In this document: piece after piece, positions 60,971 through 64,000 of the stretch
Position numbering within the stretch: the first letter of the stretch is position 1
Layout of the letters: the number at the start of each line of letters is the position of its first letter
Assembly: GCA_020073445.1 (NCBI GenBank)
Contig: JAIQFE010000011.1
Span: 145,756 to 209,755 of the forward strand
DNA from: Terriglobia bacterium
GTDB lineage: Bacteria > Acidobacteriota > Terriglobia > Bryobacterales > Bryobacteraceae
Length of the DNA stretch: 64,000 nucleotides
Reading direction: 5' to 3'
The notes under the pieces: generated by a model
Databases searched by the model: none
What the model was told of the DNA's origin: nothing
The model's input: the letters and a program-made list of their open reading frames with translations, nothing else
Program-made: the position numbers and the translations under genes

Positions 60971-62162
60971 GATTCTGGCCGTTTTACTGGCGGCGGGAGC
61001 CACGTGGACATCCGCGCAGGTGCTTGCTCCGGCGGAAATCCGTGATCCTAATCTTCGGGAGCTGCAGCAGAAGCATCTCCCCGACCTTGAGAAAATCAGG
61101 GCGGAAATCGCGCGCCATCGGTTCCCGTATCATTTTTATTTCAGCCGAAAATTGGACCTGAGTGAGGAACAGCAGCGAGGTGCTGATCAGCGCTCCATCC
61201 GCTTCGATACATTTCATAATCAAACCGTACTGGAAATCACTGGCAACTATTACGCCTCCTACTCAGCCAGCTTGATGGATACGCCGGAGCGTGCCCGCCG
61301 CACACTGATGGACGTGGTGGCGCCCATCCTGCAGGCCGCTGTTCCGCCCATGCAGGATGAGATTGCGATTCAAGGCTTCGCGGTGGAGGTGTCCCATCAC
61401 GTGCGCCGGCAGATGCTGGGCGTGACCATCGAAGGCGTGGAGCACATCGCCTTCCTGCTGCCACGCTCCGCGGCTCGCACGTTCCTTTCCGCCGCCACGC
61501 CTGGAGAACAGGAAACGGCCCTGATGCACGGCGCTCTTTATGTGAATGCTTCACCAGCTCCGGGCTGGGAGAATCAAGCGCAAGCTTGGACGGAGGCACC
61601 CGCCGTCCCGGCCTCTTCCAGCCCAGTCGCAGCTGTCTCAGCGACCCCAGCACCGCCCGCCGTTGCCTTACGCTCGCTGGCCCCCACCCGTGAGACGCTG
61701 CGCCAGAAGCAGGCATCCTACCAGCCAACGCTCGACACTCTGGTTCGGGAATTGGACAAGGACGCGCACTTTGTCGCTTACGCGCCCCCTGCGTTCATCG
61801 CCTTCCGCGACGGCGCGTACCTGCAACTCTCCGTTTCCACCACGCTCGAAGAAGCGCAACCCGGCTCCCGTTACCGCGCGGCCGCGTTGGCGTTCGATGA
61901 GCACATTTCCCACCTCATTCGGCCCGTCCTGTCGCGGCTAAAGGATCGCGCCGGTCTCGACGGTGTGGACTTCAGCACCGCTGTTCGGGCCGCGGGCGAG
62001 AACGCGTCGGCCCTAGCTATCGAGTTTATCTTTCCCTGGCCGGCTCTGGTTTGCTACGAGAAGTACGACTGCACCGGACAGCAACTCGTCGACCAGGGAT
62101 TTATCCTGATCAACGGAGAGCGCATCAGCCTCGACTTGCAAAGCGCCGAAGCCGCGCGATGA
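60957..62162 (+). CDS. Secreted protein of unknown function
   Basis: The 401-residue product has a signal peptide (ends at TSAQ) and two similar-looking halves joined by a Pro/Ala/Ser-rich linker (residues about 205-235, APAVPASSSPVAAVSATPAP). The first half has HRFPYHFYFSRKLDLSEEQQR and FHNQTVLEITGNYYASYSA; the second VRELDKDAHFVAYAPPAFIAF and LQLSVSTTLEEAQ. No heme motif or enzyme signature. It overlaps the cytochrome lipoprotein gene by 14 bp, so it belongs to the same operon. Role unknown. Confidence 0.62.
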   Translation: MHRNKILAVLLAAGATWTSAQVLAPAEIRDPNLRELQQKHLPDLEKIRAEIARHRFPYHFYFSRKLDLSEEQQRGADQRSIRFDTFHNQTVLEITGNYYASYSASLMDTPERARRTLMDVVAPILQAAVPPMQDEIAIQGFAVEVSHHVRRQMLGVTIEGVEHIAFLLPRSAARTFLSAATPGEQETALMHGALYVNASPAPGWENQAQAWTEAPAVPASSSPVAAVSATPAPPAVALRSLAPTRETLRQKQASYQPTLDTLVRELDKDAHFVAYAPPAFIAFRDGAYLQLSVSTTLEEAQPGSRYRAAALAFDEHISHLIRPVLSRLKDRAGLDGVDFSTAVRAAGENASALAIEFIFPWPALVCYEKYDCTGQQLVDQGFILINGERISLDLQSAEAAR

Positions 62163-62244
62163 CAAGCCCAGGATTTAGTTGAAACGCTGCGACCGAGTAG
62201 GGAGCCGAAGTTAAAGGTATGTTCACCATCCGAGATCAAATAGC

Positions 62245-62349
62245 ATGAGCACGAAGCGCGAGTTATTCTGGAGCCTGATGGTGGTCCTTGTGCTCGTGGC
62301 TACGTGGATAGTTCTGATTCTGTCCGATTATATTCGTCGCCCAACGTGA
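62245..62349 (+). CDS. 34-residue membrane peptide at the end of the cytochrome cluster
   Basis: A short frame encodes MSTKRELFWS then the hydrophobic run LMVVLVLVATWIVLILSDYI and a basic end RRPT. One helix with basic residues at both ends is the pattern of small respiratory-complex subunits such as PetL/PetG, CydX or CcoQ. It lies 82 bp after the secreted-protein gene. There is no strong ribosome site, so the call is tentative. Confidence 0.5.
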   Translation: MSTKRELFWSLMVVLVLVATWIVLILSDYIRRPT

Positions 62350-62541
62350 GAATCGGCAATCAAAGTGGGCAAACCGCACAGGTGGTCAGAAACAGCGCCC
62401 TGCCCGCCCGTTATGCACCGTTATCGGAAGGTCCACTTCCGAAGGACATTTCCCTGGTTTGCCTGCGAATCAGTGCTGGCGGCCTTGTGTGGGGTTAATG
62501 AGTTAAAGCCGCGGCATTTGCGGATTTCGCAAGAGTCACTC

Positions 62542-63702
62542 CTACCGAGGCCACAACTGTTTGCTGGCCAACGCCGCGCCCTCACCCAGCGCCTTCAACT
62601 TGGCCCAGCAAATTTGGGGATGCACACGAAGCCCCATGCCGCAATCCGTGCCGGCGATTACGTTCTCGCGGCCCACCAGGCTCGCGTATAACGCGATCCG
62701 GTCGGCCACCAGCTCGGGGTGCTCCACCACGTTGCTGGCGTGGCTGACCACGCCCGGGATCAGAATCTTCCCATCCGGCAATTTGACTTCTTTCCACACT
62801 TTCCATTCGTGCTCGTGGCGCGGATTGGCGGCCTCCACCGAGTAAGCGCCCGCCTTTACCTTCAACATCAAATCCACCAAGTGCTTTAGCGGGAGGTCGT
62901 GAGTGTGCGGACCATGCCAGCTTCCCCAGCAGATGTGATAACGCACGCGGTCCTCCCGCAAACCACTGAGAGCAAGGTTCACCGCCTCTACGCGCACCTC
63001 GGCGAATTTTCTGTATTCCTCGATGGTCGGCCTCGGCACAATCATGTCGTAGGTGTCCGGCAGCGCCGGATCGTCGATTTGAAGAATGAAGCCCGCGTCG
63101 ACGATGGCTTTGTATTCGTGCTTCATCGCGTCCGCCAGTGCAAAAAGATACTGCTCGTCGCTGGCGTAATACTCATTGTGGAAGAAGTGCTCCAGCCAGC
63201 CCGGAGCCAGGACGCACATGAAGGCCTCTTCCGGTCTCGATTTCGCCGCTGCCAGCGCGGACTGAAAAAGCTGAAGGTCGTTCGCCACCTCTTGCTCGCC
63301 GATGTAGGTGATCGGCCCGGCGCAGATGGCACGTTCCTTAGGCTCCGGCAGGAAGTTGAGTTCCTTATAGAACTCGGCAAACTCGGCGCGCTCCCCGCTC
63401 CCTTGACCCATCCATCCCGATTCGCCCGGCTTGAGCGGCCGCGCCTCCAGGCCACTGAGGCGACGACCATAATAGGCTCTGCCGAAGCCGAGCTTGCCCA
63501 GTTCGCCGTCGCTGACGATGTCGATACCAGCTTCCGCCTGCTGGCTGAGGATGTCGATCATCGCGCGCCGCACGAGTGGCCTGACGGCTTCGAGATCCGA
63601 GGAACGCCCGGCCATGATCGCCCCGGTCTTTTCCCTTAGTTCAGCTGGCCCGTCGAGCCTACCGGCGTGGGTGGTGAGAATACGCTCCGTGCTGCGTTTC
63701 AT
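62542..63702 (-). CDS. MetE-like cobalamin-independent methyltransferase family protein
   Basis: The 386-residue barrel protein matches the catalytic C-terminal half of MetE and its shorter relatives. It begins with RILTTHAGRLDGP, has DIVSDGELGK, LQIDDPALPD, the zinc-binding RYHICWGSWHG and the late zinc Cys in IAGTDCGMG. Zinc-activated thiols are the acceptors in this family (homocysteine, CoM). The full MetE has about 750 residues, so this is a short paralogue that may act in methionine synthesis or in another alkyl transfer. It is convergent with the cytochrome cluster. Confidence 0.85.
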   Translation of the reverse strand: MKRSTERILTTHAGRLDGPAELREKTGAIMAGRSSDLEAVRPLVRRAMIDILSQQAEAGIDIVSDGELGKLGFGRAYYGRRLSGLEARPLKPGESGWMGQGSGERAEFAEFYKELNFLPEPKERAICAGPITYIGEQEVANDLQLFQSALAAAKSRPEEAFMCVLAPGWLEHFFHNEYYASDEQYLFALADAMKHEYKAIVDAGFILQIDDPALPDTYDMIVPRPTIEEYRKFAEVRVEAVNLALSGLREDRVRYHICWGSWHGPHTHDLPLKHLVDLMLKVKAGAYSVEAANPRHEHEWKVWKEVKLPDGKILIPGVVSHASNVVEHPELVADRIALYASLVGRENVIAGTDCGMGLRVHPQICWAKLKALGEGAALASKQLWPR

Positions 63703-63849
63703 TTGGCTCCCATACTATCGCGAACCGCTTTTGTGCGGGATTTCACGCCGAACGCTCTGGCGCCCGATAAGGGGCATAGAACTAAGCCGCTTCGCGGCGG
63801 AACGGTAAGCGGGACGTTTTGTCTATCGTGGATCGCGGAAGGAGATTCC

Positions 63850-64000
63850 GTGACCCAACTTCGCAAGCGAATGCAGGAGGAGTTGCAGCGACGCAACTAC
63901 TCCGAGTCCACCACTGTCTGCTACCTGCGGCAGATCACCGAGTTCGCCAAGCACTTCAAGCGCAGCCCCGCGCAACTCGGACCCGAGGAGATCAAACAGT
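63850..64000 (+). CDS. Tyrosine recombinase, 5' part only
   Basis: The window ends after 50 codons. The start GTG is preceded by AAGGAG, and the product begins TQLRKRMQEELQRRNYSESTT then CYLRQITEFAKHFKRSP and LGPEEIKQ. This is the N-terminal SAM-like core-binding domain of XerC/D- or IntI-like recombinases, a type often linked with transposon or integron-like elements. The catalytic domain lies beyond the window. Upstream, 63703-63849 has no gene but contains GCCGC/GCGGC hairpin sequence. Confidence 0.8.
   Translation, partial: MTQLRKRMQEELQRRNYSESTTVCYLRQITEFAKHFKRSPAQLGPEEIKQ

Noticed and set aside
1..64000. CRISPR array or cas genes
   Set aside because: No regularly spaced direct repeats and no Cas-like proteins were seen.

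Overview
The window looks like chromosomal DNA of an acidobacterium of the Solibacter/Bryobacter type. This is inferred from gene content: a PadR regulator paired with an 881-residue duplicated MacB/FtsX permease (ADOP architecture), a secretin fused to a C-terminal cohesin-like domain next to GspG-like pseudopilins, bacillithiol genes bshB1-bshA, roughly 60% G+C, many GTG/TTG starts and frequent ATGA stop/start overlaps. Strand use changes often, so most units are short operons.

Left part (1-23 kb): a GT-C glycosyltransferase, a SolA-like flavin oxidase, an APC permease, PcrA helicase with a coupled 52-residue basic protein, an ECF sigma/anti-sigma/Spy-like operon, L31 with a structured non-coding interval beside it, a bifunctional beta-oxidation enzyme with a methyltransferase, Ogt, an ABC exporter, PadR-ADOP, a solitary nuoB, malQ and an RHH/PemK toxin-antitoxin pair.

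Middle (23-47.5 kb): the hrcA-grpE-dnaJ heat-shock cluster, interrupted by an 80-bp repeat that recurs near smpB; a TPR protein, a pilin, cyclophilin, bshB1-bshA, glnB, pepA, an MBL hydrolase and smpB; the secretin-pseudopilin operon; CDP-alcohol phosphatidyltransferase with GtrA; a GH13 enzyme; and an exopolysaccharide operon (GT2, TPR/beta-barrel exporter, sugar-nucleotide epimerase).

Accessory part (47.6-64 kb): tRNA-Gln(UUG) is the target of a small integrated element whose large serine integrase reads through the 3' part of the tRNA on the opposite strand; the element also carries an XRE regulator and two small proteins. Next to it is the most interesting region, a co-directional cluster of about 10.4 kb: a cytochrome-porin fusion resembling Cyc2, a periplasmic cupredoxin, a GltD-type NAD(P)/FAD/FeS protein, Rieske, cytochrome b6-like, subunit IV-like, an octaheme cytochrome, a monoheme lipoprotein, a secreted unknown protein and a 34-residue membrane peptide. 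I infer an alternative bc-type complex linking the outer membrane, a periplasmic copper protein, the quinone pool and NAD(P). A MetE-like gene follows, and the window ends inside a tyrosine recombinase gene.
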